Assembly: GCA_020638055.1 (NCBI GenBank)
Contig: JACKJH010000001.1
Span: forward strand, 992,001-1,056,000
Direction of reading: 5' to 3'
Length of the DNA stretch: 64,000 nt
Source of the DNA: Hyphomicrobiaceae bacterium
GTDB taxonomy: Bacteria; Pseudomonadota; Alphaproteobacteria; Rhizobiales; Hyphomicrobiaceae
In this document: positions 26,246 to 36,147 of the stretch, piece by piece
How positions within the stretch are numbered: position 1 is the first letter of the stretch
How the letters are laid out: each line of letters opens with the position of its first letter
Made by a program: the position numbers and the translations under genes
Notes under the pieces: model-generated
The model's database searches: none
Told to the model about the DNA's origin: nothing
What the model saw: the letters and a program-made list of their open reading frames with translations, nothing else

Positions 26246-26914
26246 ATGGGGCGTTCTTCAGTGGAGCCAAAACCTTCTAATCCTGCAACGAAGCGCAAGC
26301 AGGTTCGCGATCCCATCAAGACCAGGCAAAAGATTCTTAAAACGGCCACCCGTGAATTTCAGCAACATGGTTTCAGTGGCGCCCGCGTGGAACGGATCGC
26401 GACGAAAAGCAAATCCAACATGCGGATGATCTACCACTATTTCGGAGACAAGGAAGGCCTGTATCTAGCGGTTCTTGAAGCGGCGTATTTGCGAATCCGG
26501 GAACAGGAGCGCTCGCTGGATCTTTCCGACATTGCACCGGATGACGGTATGCGTGCGCTCATTCGCTTCACCTTCGATTTCTTTGCTGAAAACCAAGATG
26601 TACTTGCGCTTATCAATGGTGAGAACATGCTGCGTGCGCGGTATCTGCGCAAGTTGCCTAATGTACGTGCGATGACAGTGCCTTTGATAGATTCAATCAG
26701 CAACATGCTCGACCGTGGTGAAAGGCGAAGAATTTTTAGAAGCAATATTGACCCCGTACAGATCTATGTGTCGATCGTTGCACTTAGTCAACTCCACATA
26801 CTTAATCGCCATACCCTTTCGGTGATTTTTGACGCTGATCTCTCTTCAGAGGAATGGCTGGGGGATCGACGCGAACATGTGGAGTATCTGATCATGAGCT
26901 ACGTGACATCGTGA
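26246..26914 (+). CDS. TetR/AcrR-family regulator
   Basis: A 222-residue protein. The helix-turn-helix region is residues 20-70: TRQKILKTATREFQQHGF, GARVERIATKSKSNMRMIYHYFGDKEGLY. The C-terminal ligand domain starts near residue 90 (FAENQDVLALINGENMLRARYL). Divergent from the oxamate-hydrolase-like gene, with a palindromic site between. Likely represses that gene and the AllFGHK-like operon and is released by a pathway compound. Confidence 0.92.
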   Translation: MGRSSVEPKPSNPATKRKQVRDPIKTRQKILKTATREFQQHGFSGARVERIATKSKSNMRMIYHYFGDKEGLYLAVLEAAYLRIREQERSLDLSDIAPDDGMRALIRFTFDFFAENQDVLALINGENMLRARYLRKLPNVRAMTVPLIDSISNMLDRGERRRIFRSNIDPVQIYVSIVALSQLHILNRHTLSVIFDADLSSEEWLGDRREHVEYLIMSYVTS

Positions 26915-27032
26915 ACTCCATATTGGTCTGCGGGATGACGTTAGGGTGAGGCTGGGCCGCATGACCTGAGGACCAATTCCTATTGGGGGAGGGCCTTGAT
27001 TTCAGAGTGATCCGGCGCTCCGTTTGTGCGTT

Positions 27033-27137
27033 TTAAAGCTCGCGCACCAGATCATTAATCCGGTTCGGATCCTCATTATCGCAATGCCGGAGCCCAAATG
27101 GCCTCTTCATCGCGTTGTCGAAAAGCGCATCAAGCCA
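27033..27137 (-). pseudogene. Possible coding remnant at the island's right end
   Basis: A short minus-strand frame without a start reads WLDALFDNAMKRPFGLRHCD and on to a TAA stop. It looks protein-like but is cut off at the attachment site side. It may be the end of a lost island gene, or chance. No family recognised. Confidence 0.25.
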
Positions 27138-27150
27138 TTGTGATGATTTA

Positions 27151-27203
27151 ATATTTCATGGTGCTGCCGGAGAGATTTGAACTCTCGGCCTCTCCCTTAC
27201 CAA
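27151..27203. repeat. Right attachment-site repeat inside tRNA-Thr
   Basis: Identical over 53 bases to 11264-11316. At this end the repeat is part of the complete tRNA gene, as expected when an island integrates and restores the tRNA. The pair delimits an element of about 15.9 kb. Confidence 0.93.
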
Positions 27204-27233
27204 GGGAGTGCTCTACCCCTGAGCTACGGCAGC
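27159..27233 (-). tRNA. tRNA-Thr(GGT)
   Basis: On the minus strand the gene starts GCTGCCGTAGCTCAG, has the anticodon arm CTCCC-TTGGTAA-GGGAG (anticodon GGT), a T arm with GTTCAAATC, and ends CGGCAGCACCA. All seven acceptor pairs are Watson-Crick and the CCA is encoded. It is the integration target of the island to its left. Confidence 0.97.
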
Positions 27234-27686
27234 ATATGCAAGGTGCGCGGGGCTGGCGCTGGTTGTGGCGACACATATGCCAAAGCCGGAAAAAACTTCC
27301 CGTTGACCATGTGGCCCGTCCTCGGGCAACACCCGTTGACCGAAGCGGGCGCACACTGCCACAACGCTCTCAACCGAGCAAGGCGCAAACCACGCCTCTT
27401 TTTTGCTGTGCAAAGATGTGCTCCCGGCCGGCCCGTTGCGGCGTTTTGCGGCTGTGATGATGTAACGTTTTGGCCGCGGAACCTTGGGAGCGGGAAGAAT
27501 GAAGGTTGGGTCCTACTCGGCAGTTTGGGCCCTTGCGGCTGGGTATCTGTCTTTTCGCAACAGCACTTTTGGCTGAAAACCTCTGGCTGGGCCGGATTGG
27601 CGTGATATGAGGTCAGTCGGAAAATTTTGGCGCGTCTGTATCATGACGGACGTTATGGCCTGCCAGGCTGGAGGTGGAGTTTTGAG
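27234..27686. other. Intergenic, no gene seen
   Basis: About 450 bases between tRNA-Thr and the small gene before murA. Open frames here are composition artefacts without family features. It presumably holds the tRNA-Thr promoter. Confidence 0.5.
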
Positions 27687-27890
27687 ATGGATGCAAAACA
27701 GGGGGGAAAGGCTCAAACCAGCAGAGCGGAGCGGTTAGAGAGCCAACTTCGGGTCAATTTGAAGCGTCGCAAGGACCAAGCCCGCGCGCGTGCGGCCGGG
27801 AGAACTTCGCCTGAAGGTGTCGCTGGCAATAATGATAATGACCACGCGGGTGCGGCCGGAGATGGCACGGCATCGGACAGTTCAAGCTGA
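27687..27890 (+). CDS. Small conserved hypothetical upstream of murA
   Basis: A 67-residue basic, disordered-looking protein starting MDAKQGGKAQTSRAERLESQ, with SQLRVNLKRRKDQARARAAG. Short proteins with a RAERLxxxLRxNLKRRKxQxR pattern commonly precede murA in Hyphomicrobiales. GGTGGAG lies nine bases before the ATG. Function unknown. Confidence 0.7.
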   Translation: MDAKQGGKAQTSRAERLESQLRVNLKRRKDQARARAAGRTSPEGVAGNNDNDHAGAAGDGTASDSSS

Positions 27891-28060
27891 ACAAGATGTA
27901 GATTGAGAACGGCCGGATCGGGCGCCAGCTTTCGCCTTGGGTGGGGGAACAGTCGCTCGTAAGACGCGGGGGGGCCGTTCCTGGGGACACGTCGTTGAAA
28001 TTCATGCGCGATGCGATGGCGCCCCGGGCGATCGCGCACTCAGGGGCAACGGAAAGAGAC

Positions 28061-29350
28061 ATGGATCAGATTAAAATCGTTGGCGGTAACCGGCTGGTGG
28101 GAAACATCCCCATATCCGGGGCGAAGAACGCCGCACTGCCGCTGATGATCGCGAGCTTGCTGACGGACGACCGGTTGACTTTGAAAAACGTCCCCAATCT
28201 TGCCGATGTAAACTTGCTGTCGCGAATCCTGCGCAACCATGGCGTTGATCTGGCGGTAGATGGAAAGCGTCCCGGCGTTACCCATCTTGGCGAAACGTTT
28301 CATCTGACGGCACGTGATATCGTGGATACAACGGCGCCTTATGAAATGGTGTCGCGCATGCGCGCCAGCTTCTGGGTTCTCGGGCCATTGCTGGCGCGCA
28401 TGGGGCAGGCACGGGTGTCATTGCCTGGCGGTTGCGCAATTGGGACGCGGCCTGTTGATTTGCACCTTGATGGGCTGAGGGCGCTAGGCGCCGAAATAGA
28501 CATTGATGCGGGCTATGTCATTGCCAAAGCGCCCAAGGGGTTGAGGGGCGGGCGTGTGCTGTTTCCAAAGGTATCTGTTGGCGCGACCCACAACGTACTT
28601 TTGGCCGCGACGCTCGCCAAAGGTGAAACCGTTATTGAGAACGCGGCGCGGGAACCTGAAGTGGGCGATGTTGCAGCCTGCCTCGTCAAGATGGGTTGCC
28701 AGATCGATGGGATAGGTACGTCAACGCTTCACGTCCAAGGCTGCAATCGTCTGGAGGGCGCGGTTCATACCGTATTGCCTGACCGTATCGAGACGGGGAC
28801 ATTCGCCTATGCGGTGGCAGCGACCGGCGGTGACGTGACGCTGGAACATACGCGCATCGATCTGCTGGAGAAAGCCCTTGAAGTGCTCGACAATGTCGGT
28901 GCGACCGTTACGCCGACGAACACCGGCATCCGCATCGTTCGAAACGGCGATGGCATCAATCCGGTGACCATTGAAACGCAACCCTTCCCTGGGTTTCCAA
29001 CCGACCTGCAAGCTCAGCTCATGGCTCTGGTGACAACCGCGCGCGGTACCAGCGTCATTCGTGAAACGATTTTCGAGAACCGCTTCATGCACGTTCAGGA
29101 GCTTGCGCGACTGGGGGCGGACATTAGACTGCATGGCGATACGGCCACTATCAAGGGCATGCCCGAGCTGCAGGGCGCGCCGGTGATGGCGACGGACTTG
29201 AGAGCATCGGTGTCGTTGGTGATTGCGGGGCTGGTTGCCAAAGGCGAGACGACGATCAACCGGGTTTATCATCTGGATCGCGGCTTTGAACGCCTTGAGG
29301 AGAAGTTGACGCGGTGCGGTGCCAATATCGTTCGGGTGGGCGCGGGCTAG
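28061..29350 (+). CDS. murA: UDP-N-acetylglucosamine 1-carboxyvinyltransferase
   Basis: A 429-residue enzyme for the first committed step of peptidoglycan synthesis, transferring enolpyruvate to UDP-GlcNAc. It starts [27 protein letters not shown], with the catalytic Cys in [18 protein letters not shown]. Full length for the family. The start at 28061 follows GGAAAGAG; an upstream in-frame extension lacks conservation. The stop lies in the first bases of a dispersed repeat. Confidence 0.97.
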   Translation: MDQIKIVGGNRLVGNIPISGAKNAALPLMIASLLTDDRLTLKNVPNLADVNLLSRILRNHGVDLAVDGKRPGVTHLGETFHLTARDIVDTTAPYEMVSRMRASFWVLGPLLARMGQARVSLPGGCAIGTRPVDLHLDGLRALGAEIDIDAGYVIAKAPKGLRGGRVLFPKVSVGATHNVLLAATLAKGETVIENAAREPEVGDVAACLVKMGCQIDGIGTSTLHVQGCNRLEGAVHTVLPDRIETGTFAYAVAATGGDVTLEHTRIDLLEKALEVLDNVGATVTPTNTGIRIVRNGDGINPVTIETQPFPGFPTDLQAQLMALVTTARGTSVIRETIFENRFMHVQELARLGADIRLHGDTATIKGMPELQGAPVMATDLRASVSLVIAGLVAKGETTINRVYHLDRGFERLEEKLTRCGANIVRVGAG

Positions 29351-29514
29351 AGCGTCGGGCGATCCGATGGAATCGGATCGGTGCTCTAGTTTTTTGGTTT
29401 GGTCGCATTTTCTTCGACGAACCGGCGTCCACTTCGCCGGAAAATGCTCTAGCTTCTTGTTTGGTCGCATTTTCTTCGATGAACCGGTGTCCACTTCGTC
29501 GGAAAATGCTCTAA
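29348..29514 (+). repeat. Dispersed intergenic repeat, family A, copy 2 (right half doubled)
   Basis: Palindrome GATCCGATGGAATCGGATC followed by two tandem copies of the right half, each running from TTTGGTCGCATTTTCTTCGA to GGAAAATGCTCTA. The murA stop overlaps its first three bases. The tandem half suggests slippage or stepwise growth of the element. Confidence 0.92.
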
Positions 29515-29583
29515 CATGGGGCGTCACCTGCGGTGATTGTTCCCGCCAACGCGTACGCCAAAGAACCTAACCAGCGAAACCAA

Positions 29584-30042
29584 ATGGTCCCTCTTAAGCT
29601 TATCGCGCTCGATGCGGAGGATCTTGCTGTGCTTTCCGCGCATTTGCAGGATGCAGTGGTGCGTGTGGGTGACATGGCGTACTTGCCGCGCGAGACGCGG
29701 TTTGTTGCGGTGGTCAATCGTTACGACTGGGTCGGCGAAGGGGAAATCAGGCGCGGCAAGGACGAGCAAACCGGCGAACGACGGCGTACCGGCATCAGGT
29801 TTGAACGTGTGACAAGTGCGCAGATTCTTGGGATATCGCTGAAACAGAAGGATGACTATTTGTCACTGCTGGCGATGACCTTCGAGGCCCTGGGGGGTGA
29901 TGATCCTGGTGGCAGTGTGAGGCTCGATTTTGCTGGCGGAGGGGCAATTAAGCTTACCGTCGAATGCATCGAGGCGGAATTGAAGGACCTTGGGGCTGCT
30001 TGGCGTGCCAAGCGCGTTCCCGACCACAGCGCGGAAGAGTGA
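29584..30042 (+). CDS. DUF2948 family protein
   Basis: About 152 residues from MVPLKLIALDAEDLAVLSAH, a conserved alphaproteobacterial family of unknown function commonly between murA and hisD. Conserved features: LQDAVVRVGDMAYLPRETRF and NRYDWVGE. A GTG start at 29533 would add 17 residues; the ATG at 29584 gives the usual N terminus but has no clear ribosome-binding site. Confidence 0.85.
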   Translation: MVPLKLIALDAEDLAVLSAHLQDAVVRVGDMAYLPRETRFVAVVNRYDWVGEGEIRRGKDEQTGERRRTGIRFERVTSAQILGISLKQKDDYLSLLAMTFEALGGDDPGGSVRLDFAGGGAIKLTVECIEAELKDLGAAWRAKRVPDHSAEE

Positions 30043-30302
30043 GGTTTCCAAGCTGGCGTGGCCAGGTAGAAGAGGCGCATGCCGGGCGAAAGTACAACGA
30101 TTGTGGTTGCCACACCGAGTGCCAAACAGACTAAGGTGCTGACTTTGGAGTTCGGAGGCCAATATCAAGATCTGAATCTGAGGCAAAATGTTCTTTGGCC
30201 CTTATAGGACTTAAAACAACGATCTAGAAAAGGGACTCGGAATATCGAGTTCAAGAACGATAAAAACAAGTTCTGGAGCGGCCAAACCGGCTGGAAACTG
30301 AA

Positions 30303-31610
30303 ATGCCCAAGCGCCTGGACACTGCCGACCCCGGCTTCGAAGATGCCTTCAAGGCCTTCCTCGCCGAGAAACGCGAGGTGTCGGCAGATGTTGATCATGC
30401 GGTGCGCGAGATCATCGAACAGGTTCGTCAGGGTGGTGACAAGGCGTTGTCGGCGCTTTCTGAAAAGTTTGACGCAGTTGACCTGGATGCTCTTGGCCTA
30501 CGCGTAAGCGAAGCTGAGATCAAAGCCGCACGGGCAGACTGCAGCGACGAAACCCTGCGGGCACTTGAGCTGGCGCGCGGGCGGATCGCGGAGCATCACG
30601 CCCGCCAACGACCCGATGACGACCGATACATGGACCATGCCGGGGTGGAGCTGGGACATCGCTGGACGGCGGTGGAATCTGTGGGCCTTTATGTTCCGGG
30701 CGGCTTGGCTTCCTATCCAAGTTCGGTGTTGATGAACGCGGTGCCAGCGCACGTCGCGGGCGTTGCGCGCATCGTCATGGTTGTGCCGTGTCCGCGCGGG
30801 CAGCTCAATCCGCTGGTGCTGGCGGCCGCGGACATTGCTGGAGTTGGCGAGATTTACCGAATAGGTGGCGCTCAAGCCGTCGCCGCGCTGGCTTATGGCA
30901 CCGAGAGTATTGCTCCGGTGGTCAAGATTGTCGGACCTGGTAACGCGTATGTCGCGGCAGCCAAACGGCAGGTGTTTGGTACGGTCGGAATCGATTCGAT
31001 CGCTGGACCGTCCGAGGTTCTGATCATTGCCGACCGTGACAACGATCCGGAATGGATTGCGGCCGACCTTCTTGCGCAAGCCGAGCATGACACTGCCGCC
31101 CAGTCGGTGTTGATGACGGATGATGCGGATTTCGCCAGCGCGGTCGAAGCGGCGGTGGAGCGTCAACTGAAGACGCTGTCGCGCGGTGAGATTGCCGCTG
31201 AGAGCTGGCGGGTCTTTGGCGCGGTTATTTTGCTGCGCTCGTTGGATGAAGCGCCAGCCCTGGCCGACCGGTTTGCTGCTGAGCATCTGGAGATTGCAAC
31301 TGTTGATGCCGAGGCACTGGCGGCCAAGGTGCGCAATGCAGGCGCGATTTTCATCGGCAGGTATACGCCTGAGGTCATCGGTGACTATGTCGCTGGTTCC
31401 AATCACGTATTGCCCACAGCGCGCAGTGCCAGGTTTTCATCGGGACTTGGCGTGCTGGACTTCATGAAACGTACATCCATTTTGAAGCTGGATGGCAACG
31501 CACTCACTCATCTGGCGCCAGCGGCCATGACGCTAGCAAGATCAGAGGGACTTGAAGCGCACCGGCGCTCCGTCGAGATTCGCCTGGGATTGGGGATGGA
31601 GGGCGTGTGA
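30303..31610 (+). CDS. hisD: Histidinol dehydrogenase
   Basis: A 435-residue enzyme that oxidises histidinol to histidine in two steps. Signatures include [59 protein letters not shown], and [13 protein letters not shown]. Zinc-binding residues fall in [10 protein letters not shown] and FAAEHLEI. Family length. Its stop overlaps the next start (TGATG). Confidence 0.97.
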   Translation: MPKRLDTADPGFEDAFKAFLAEKREVSADVDHAVREIIEQVRQGGDKALSALSEKFDAVDLDALGLRVSEAEIKAARADCSDETLRALELARGRIAEHHARQRPDDDRYMDHAGVELGHRWTAVESVGLYVPGGLASYPSSVLMNAVPAHVAGVARIVMVVPCPRGQLNPLVLAAADIAGVGEIYRIGGAQAVAALAYGTESIAPVVKIVGPGNAYVAAAKRQVFGTVGIDSIAGPSEVLIIADRDNDPEWIAADLLAQAEHDTAAQSVLMTDDADFASAVEAAVERQLKTLSRGEIAAESWRVFGAVILLRSLDEAPALADRFAAEHLEIATVDAEALAAKVRNAGAIFIGRYTPEVIGDYVAGSNHVLPTARSARFSSGLGVLDFMKRTSILKLDGNALTHLAPAAMTLARSEGLEAHRRSVEIRLGLGMEGV

Positions 31611-32107
31611 TGACTGGTATGGGGCCCGTTGAACAGCCGAGCCGGGCACGGCTCTTTGCCATCGACATCGATGACAAATCCATTGCGCGCAACAACGCAA
31701 ATATCGAACACGAGCGTGAGGTGGCGATTTTCGATTTGCTTGACGGCAACTCGTTCACGGTGACAGGACGAGATGATGGCCCCTACCGGTTGCGGCTTTC
31801 GCTTGTCGACAACAAGCTACAGTTCGATGTCGGCACGCAAGATGATGAGAACATACTTTCGCATGGTCTTTCCCTGACGCCCTTCAAGCGCATCATCAAG
31901 GACTACTTCATGGTGTGCGACAGCTACTACGAGGCGATCAGGTCGGCACCGCCGTCAAAAATCCAGGCGATCGACATGGGACGGCGAAGCCTGCATGACG
32001 AGGGCAGCCGTACCCTGCAGGAGAAACTCTCGGGAAAAATCGACGTTGATTTCGATACCGCAAGACGGCTCTTCACGCTTGTGAGCGTGCTTCACTGGAA
32101 GGGTTAA
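31610..32107 (+). CDS. UPF0262 family protein
   Basis: A 165-residue protein of the UPF0262 family, regularly coupled to hisD in this order of bacteria. Conserved [20 protein letters not shown] and [24 protein letters not shown]. Function unknown. Its 3' end overlaps the convergent cyclase gene by 35 bases. Confidence 0.9.
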   Translation: MTGMGPVEQPSRARLFAIDIDDKSIARNNANIEHEREVAIFDLLDGNSFTVTGRDDGPYRLRLSLVDNKLQFDVGTQDDENILSHGLSLTPFKRIIKDYFMVCDSYYEAIRSAPPSKIQAIDMGRRSLHDEGSRTLQEKLSGKIDVDFDTARRLFTLVSVLHWKG

Positions 32108-33416
32108 TCGAAATTGGATCGGCCACATCTGGTGAGTGTGGTCGCGCTTTTTCGCCGACGACGAAATAGGTCGCCTGCATTCCAACGCCCTTGATTTCGA
32201 TCTCGCCGCGATCCTCAAAGACGAAAGCGTGTTCCAGGCGTTTGCGGCAGGCGGGGCATATCAAAATGTAACCGGGGCTACTATTGCTCTCAAGCCGGCT
32301 GGCGAGGTTAACGGTGTCACCCCAGACATCGTAACTGAACTTTTTAGTACCGATAACGCCAGCCATGACAGGCCCCGAAGCGATGCCAACGCGAATTGAA
32401 ACGTCAAGTCCGGTCTCTTCGCGCATGCGCCGCATGAAGCTGATCATATCAAGCCCCAAGCGCGCTACACGTTCGGTATGATCTGGTGCAGTTTCGGGAA
32501 TCCCTGCTGCTGCCATATAGGCGTCGCCTATGGTCTTGATCTTTTCGACACCGTGCTTTGCGGCGAGAGCATCGAACTCCCTGACAATGGTGTTGAGCAA
32601 GTCAACCACGCGCGCGGCACCAAGGCTGCGCGCGAGGGGTACGAAGCCTGAAATGTCGGAGAACAGTATTGAAGCGCTTTCGAAATTGTCCGCAATGAGC
32701 GTTTCGGGCTCTTTTTTCAAACGTTCCGCGATCTTGTCGGGCAGTATATTCCGCAACAATTGGTCGGTCTCGGTCTTTGCATTTTCGACAAGACGGAACG
32801 CATACCACACGGTTACGGCAATGAAGCTGAATGTTGTGATGGCGGCCTGGGTGTACAAATCATTCAAGACGCGCGGGTTGGGCGGAATGATTGCGACGCT
32901 TGGTGGATAGGAAAACCAGATGAACAGATGCAGGGCGAGGCCACCTAGCACGACCGCAATGGCGAGTTTGAGGCGGCCTAAGCCGAAGATGAAAAATGGA
33001 ACCGCTGCACCGATTATAAGCAGAAGGGGTGTGCCGCCATCGCGCCCGATATAGGGGGCAATGCCTGTCAGTGCGGTGTATTCGGTGACGACGATCAGCA
33101 AGCCGCCTGCTATCTCGCTGAAGCGGTGGACGAAGGGAACAAATGCAACGAGCAGCGCGATGCCCAGATTAATCAGCACCAGGGGCCGGTATTCGGCGCC
33201 TTCGGTCAGGCTGAACTGAATGGCAAAGATCACCGTCGTGATGATGATCAGATAAGAAAACATGTTAAGGATCATCAAGCGGCGCTTGATGTCGGTAGGG
33301 TAGCCGGCCGTACCTGCCTCGGCCATCCAGGCCAAGCCCCTGGCAAGCTTGCGGAGACCAGGGAGATGGGCGATACGGGCAAGAAAATAACGTATTGCGC
33401 GCCGTAAATGTTTCAT
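32073..33416 (-). CDS. Membrane-anchored class III adenylate/guanylate cyclase
   Basis: A 447-residue protein. Residues 40-215 hold about six hydrophobic segments; the catalytic domain follows from residue 225. Metal-binding Asp are in [13 protein letters not shown] and [12 protein letters not shown]; the substrate and transition-state region is [24 protein letters not shown] supplies the Lys typical of adenine specificity, and the Asp of YDVWGD also fits adenylate cyclase. It lies 62 bases downstream of a Crp-family gene on the same strand, suggesting a cAMP signalling pair. Confidence 0.93.
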   Translation of the reverse strand: MKHLRRAIRYFLARIAHLPGLRKLARGLAWMAEAGTAGYPTDIKRRLMILNMFSYLIIITTVIFAIQFSLTEGAEYRPLVLINLGIALLVAFVPFVHRFSEIAGGLLIVVTEYTALTGIAPYIGRDGGTPLLLIIGAAVPFFIFGLGRLKLAIAVVLGGLALHLFIWFSYPPSVAIIPPNPRVLNDLYTQAAITTFSFIAVTVWYAFRLVENAKTETDQLLRNILPDKIAERLKKEPETLIADNFESASILFSDISGFVPLARSLGAARVVDLLNTIVREFDALAAKHGVEKIKTIGDAYMAAAGIPETAPDHTERVARLGLDMISFMRRMREETGLDVSIRVGIASGPVMAGVIGTKKFSYDVWGDTVNLASRLESNSSPGYILICPACRKRLEHAFVFEDRGEIEIKGVGMQATYFVVGEKARPHSPDVADPISINPSSEARSQA

Positions 33417-33478
33417 GGCTGTTTGAGCACCTCACCCACAAAAATCTACAGGCCGCAGTGTGCGTGCGCCAGGTCGCG

Positions 33479-34177
33479 CTATTCCTGACCGGCAACGTTG
33501 CCTAATTCTTCCAAATCACACGTCAGCTTGTTGCCTGTCCGGCTAATGGCGCCGCCAGCTTCCAGCATTGAAAGTGCAGTATTGACCTTGGGACGGCTGG
33601 CACCGATGAGTAGTGCAAGCTCACCCTGTGACATGCCCAAGTCAATCGTAATGCTGCCTTCGACCGCGTCGGGGTCCTTTTGGCGCGCGGCGGCCAGAAA
33701 GAAACGCGCCAGCCGGACTTCAATCGGGCACAGGGCAATCGCTTCAAGCTGCTGGTCAGCGTCGCGGATCCGCTTGCAAAGGAACTGCACTGCTGCTTCC
33801 AACAAGTGCGGGCGGGACTGAGCCAACCGCATAAATGCCGGACGGCCAAGGCTCATGACTTGTGTTTTAGTGACAGCGGTTGCATCGGCAGATCGCGGAC
33901 CATCGTCCAGCATCGCGATTTCACCGAACACGGTTCCTGTTTCTGCGTGCGCAAAGGAAAGTTCGCGTCCTTCGGCGGTCAAAACGGAAAGGCGAACGCG
34001 CCCCTTGGTGACGAGGTACATTTCGCGGCCAATATCGCCGCGCGAGAAGATGAGTTGGCCGGAATCAAAATTCATTGGCCGCATTTCCGCCAACAACGCG
34101 CGGCGGTCGGCGTCGTCAAGCGGTTGAAACAACGCGGTGTCTTCTATGAACTTCAAAATATCATCGCTGGCGCCCAT
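33479..34177 (-). CDS. Crp/Fnr-family transcriptional regulator
   Basis: A 232-residue protein with a cyclic-nucleotide-binding domain (LIFSRGDIGREMYLVTKGRV, FGEIAMLDDGPRSADATAV; the GEIA..R.A phosphate-binding cassette is intact) and a C-terminal Crp-type winged helix (MSQGELALLIGASRPKVNTALSML). No Fnr cysteines. The intact cassette and the cyclase gene next door argue for cAMP or cGMP as ligand. Start at 34177 chosen by family length. Confidence 0.93.
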   Translation of the reverse strand: MGASDDILKFIEDTALFQPLDDADRRALLAEMRPMNFDSGQLIFSRGDIGREMYLVTKGRVRLSVLTAEGRELSFAHAETGTVFGEIAMLDDGPRSADATAVTKTQVMSLGRPAFMRLAQSRPHLLEAAVQFLCKRIRDADQQLEAIALCPIEVRLARFFLAAARQKDPDAVEGSITIDLGMSQGELALLIGASRPKVNTALSMLEAGGAISRTGNKLTCDLEELGNVAGQE

Positions 34178-34223
34178 GGCGCATACTCCAAAATAATCTA
34201 TCGGCAAATGTGGCTAACCCGCC

Positions 34224-34461
34224 TTTCGATCCGATGGAATCGGATCAACGGTCTAGTGTTCCGACTCTGACGCTTGGTTCCCTGTCGGGCCCCGACGCGT
34301 CAGCCCGGAACCCTAGCATTCTCATTGTTTGTGTTCTGGATTCATGATCGTTTGACGACCTTCGCCCGGGAATCAAACGTTCGATCCAGAACACTAGCTT
34401 CTTGGTTTGATCGCATTTTCGGCGACGAACCGGTTTCCACTTCCTCGGAAAATGCATTAGC
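34224..34461 (+). repeat. Dispersed repeat family A, copy 3, split by other inverted repeats
   Basis: The left half (GATCCGATGGAATCGGATC) is at 34228-34246 and the right half resumes at about 34396 (CTTCTTGGTTTGATCGCATT). The 130 bases between contain two further stem-loops: GTTCCG..CTGACGC with GCGTCAG..CGGAAC, and TGTTCTGGAT with ATCCAGAACA. It looks like one repeat inserted into another. Confidence 0.85.
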
Positions 34462-34691
34462 GGCCATACTCGTATACCCCATGGGTGCCCCCCACTGGCA
34501 ATCTCTTTGTTCGGGCTTGCTTTTCGCAACGGCTCTTTGCATTGTCGGCCACGCTGGCGAACCCGTTCTGCGCCGTCTTGACCTTAAGTTCGCGTCTCAT
34601 TGTAGTGCCGTCATGCTGGCGTAACGTTGGTGAAACGTTGTCGTTTGGCGAAGGTGGGGATATTACCTGCTCGACCGCAGAGGGAGCATTC

Positions 34692-35441
34692 ATGTCGTTG
34701 TCCAAGACCGCACTTCTCAATGTCCTTGGTCGCGGTGATGGGCCGCGCCGGGAAACTCTGCGCGAGGAGCGGGCGCGGGACAAGGCCAAACTGCCGGAAG
34801 ACGAAACGCAGGCACGGCAACTGGTATTAGCGAGTGGCAGTCCGCGCCGGCTGATGCTGCTGTCGCAAGTGGGAATAGCTCCCGATGCCGTGCGCCCTGC
34901 TTCGGTCGATGAAACACCGCGTAAAGGTGAAATGCCTCGCGCGCTGGTTTCACGTCTGGCGCGCGCCAAGGCGGAGGCTGCGCGCAACCAGATCGCTAAC
35001 GATCCGGATATTGCTGACGCCTATGTGCTGGCTGCCGATACCGTTGTGACTGTCGGGCGGCGCGTGTTGATGAAACCGCAGTACATCGAGGAAGCCGTTG
35101 CGTCGTTGCAGTTGCTGTCAGGCCGTGCGCATAGAGTTCTGACGGGCATTTGCATGATTACGCCCGACGAGCGACTGCGCACGAAAATCGTCGATACACG
35201 GGTTCGCTTCAAGCATCTGTCGCGTGCTGAAATCGAGGCTTATATCGCTTCGCGCGAGTGGCGGGGCAAGGCTGGCGGATATGCCATTCAGGGATTGGCA
35301 GGTGCGTTTGTCCAAAAAATCAACGGGTCTTACACCAATGTCGTGGGCCTGCCGCTGACTGAGGTTACGCAAATGATCGTGGCAGAGGGCTTTCCGGTTC
35401 ACTATGCATGGGCCCGTGCTGCGGAGATCGAACCAGAATAG
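34692..35441 (+). CDS. maf: Maf-family nucleotide pyrophosphatase
   Basis: A 249-residue Maf protein that hydrolyses non-canonical or pyrimidine nucleoside triphosphates. Signatures: [51 protein letters not shown]. About 37 residues precede the conserved core when starting at [13 protein letters not shown] (34692, with GAGGGA upstream); that extension is longer than usual. It is followed closely by yacG, the usual order. Confidence 0.93.
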   Translation: MSLSKTALLNVLGRGDGPRRETLREERARDKAKLPEDETQARQLVLASGSPRRLMLLSQVGIAPDAVRPASVDETPRKGEMPRALVSRLARAKAEAARNQIANDPDIADAYVLAADTVVTVGRRVLMKPQYIEEAVASLQLLSGRAHRVLTGICMITPDERLRTKIVDTRVRFKHLSRAEIEAYIASREWRGKAGGYAIQGLAGAFVQKINGSYTNVVGLPLTEVTQMIVAEGFPVHYAWARAAEIEPE

Positions 35442-35497
35442 GAAATGGTTGATAGGCCTGCGCACGTTTGGGCCGGCAAGGGAGAGGCTCTCGGCCT

Positions 35498-35758
35498 GTG
35501 GTGAAGTCAAGCACGTCCAAATCAAAATCGAAGGCGAAGTGCCCGATCTGTGGTCAACCAACTGACATGGATTTCCGTCCGTTCTGTTCGCGACGCTGCG
35601 CCGACGTCGATCTTGCGCGGTGGATGAATGGTGTCTACGCCATTCCGGTGACGGACGCCGATGCGGATGAAGACGGCGACGACATCGGCGCAGAATTTTC
35701 TGCGGGAGCAGGTGGCCGCAGTTCTGATCCGGGTGCAGGCTCTGGCGGGGAGCGCTGA
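35498..35758 (+). CDS. yacG: YacG, small zinc protein (DNA gyrase inhibitor)
   Basis: An 86-residue protein with a four-Cys zinc site: KCPICGQPT and PFCSRRCADVDLARWMNG. E. coli YacG binds GyrB and inhibits gyrase. Starts with GTG at 35498 or 35501, 11-14 bases after GGAGAGG. The tail is Asp/Gly-rich and probably disordered. Confidence 0.9.
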   Translation: MVKSSTSKSKSKAKCPICGQPTDMDFRPFCSRRCADVDLARWMNGVYAIPVTDADADEDGDDIGAEFSAGAGGRSSDPGAGSGGER

Positions 35759-36147
35759 GCAAAAGCAGGGACGGCATGGGAGCCGTTGTCCAGATGCAGG
35801 CGCTGATGGGTTTGGTCGTTATTCCTTATATTCGTCTGGGCAGTTTCAACACAATGTTGTCAGAGCGGCGCCAGGAGATTGTTTCGCTGGAGCGCATTCC
35901 GATCCGATGGAAGCGGATCGGCGGGCTAGATCCGCGATCTGTTCTGGTGGGCTTCCTGGCGTCATTGCAATCGGCGGCTTTGATCGACCTCATCAGTCCT
36001 GCGTGAACAAATCTTCGCGGGTGTTTGAGGCGCGTTCTTTGCTCATCGTTGCGGCCACTCAACACAATCTTCATGCGGTTAATGTTTTGACAACTTTTGC
36101 CATGCGAGGGCCGTGATCCGGCCAAGCGAATCATCCAGATTCAACTT
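35759..36147. other. Intergenic with a partial family A repeat
   Basis: At 35885-35935 the left-half palindrome of repeat family A occurs (GCGCATTCCGATCCGATGGA, mismatched partner AGCGGATCGG) without the right half. I see no credible gene in the remainder. Confidence 0.65.

Noticed and set aside
27158..27605. Plus-strand frames through tRNA-Thr
   Set aside because: They begin in the tRNA complement and have no protein-like conservation.
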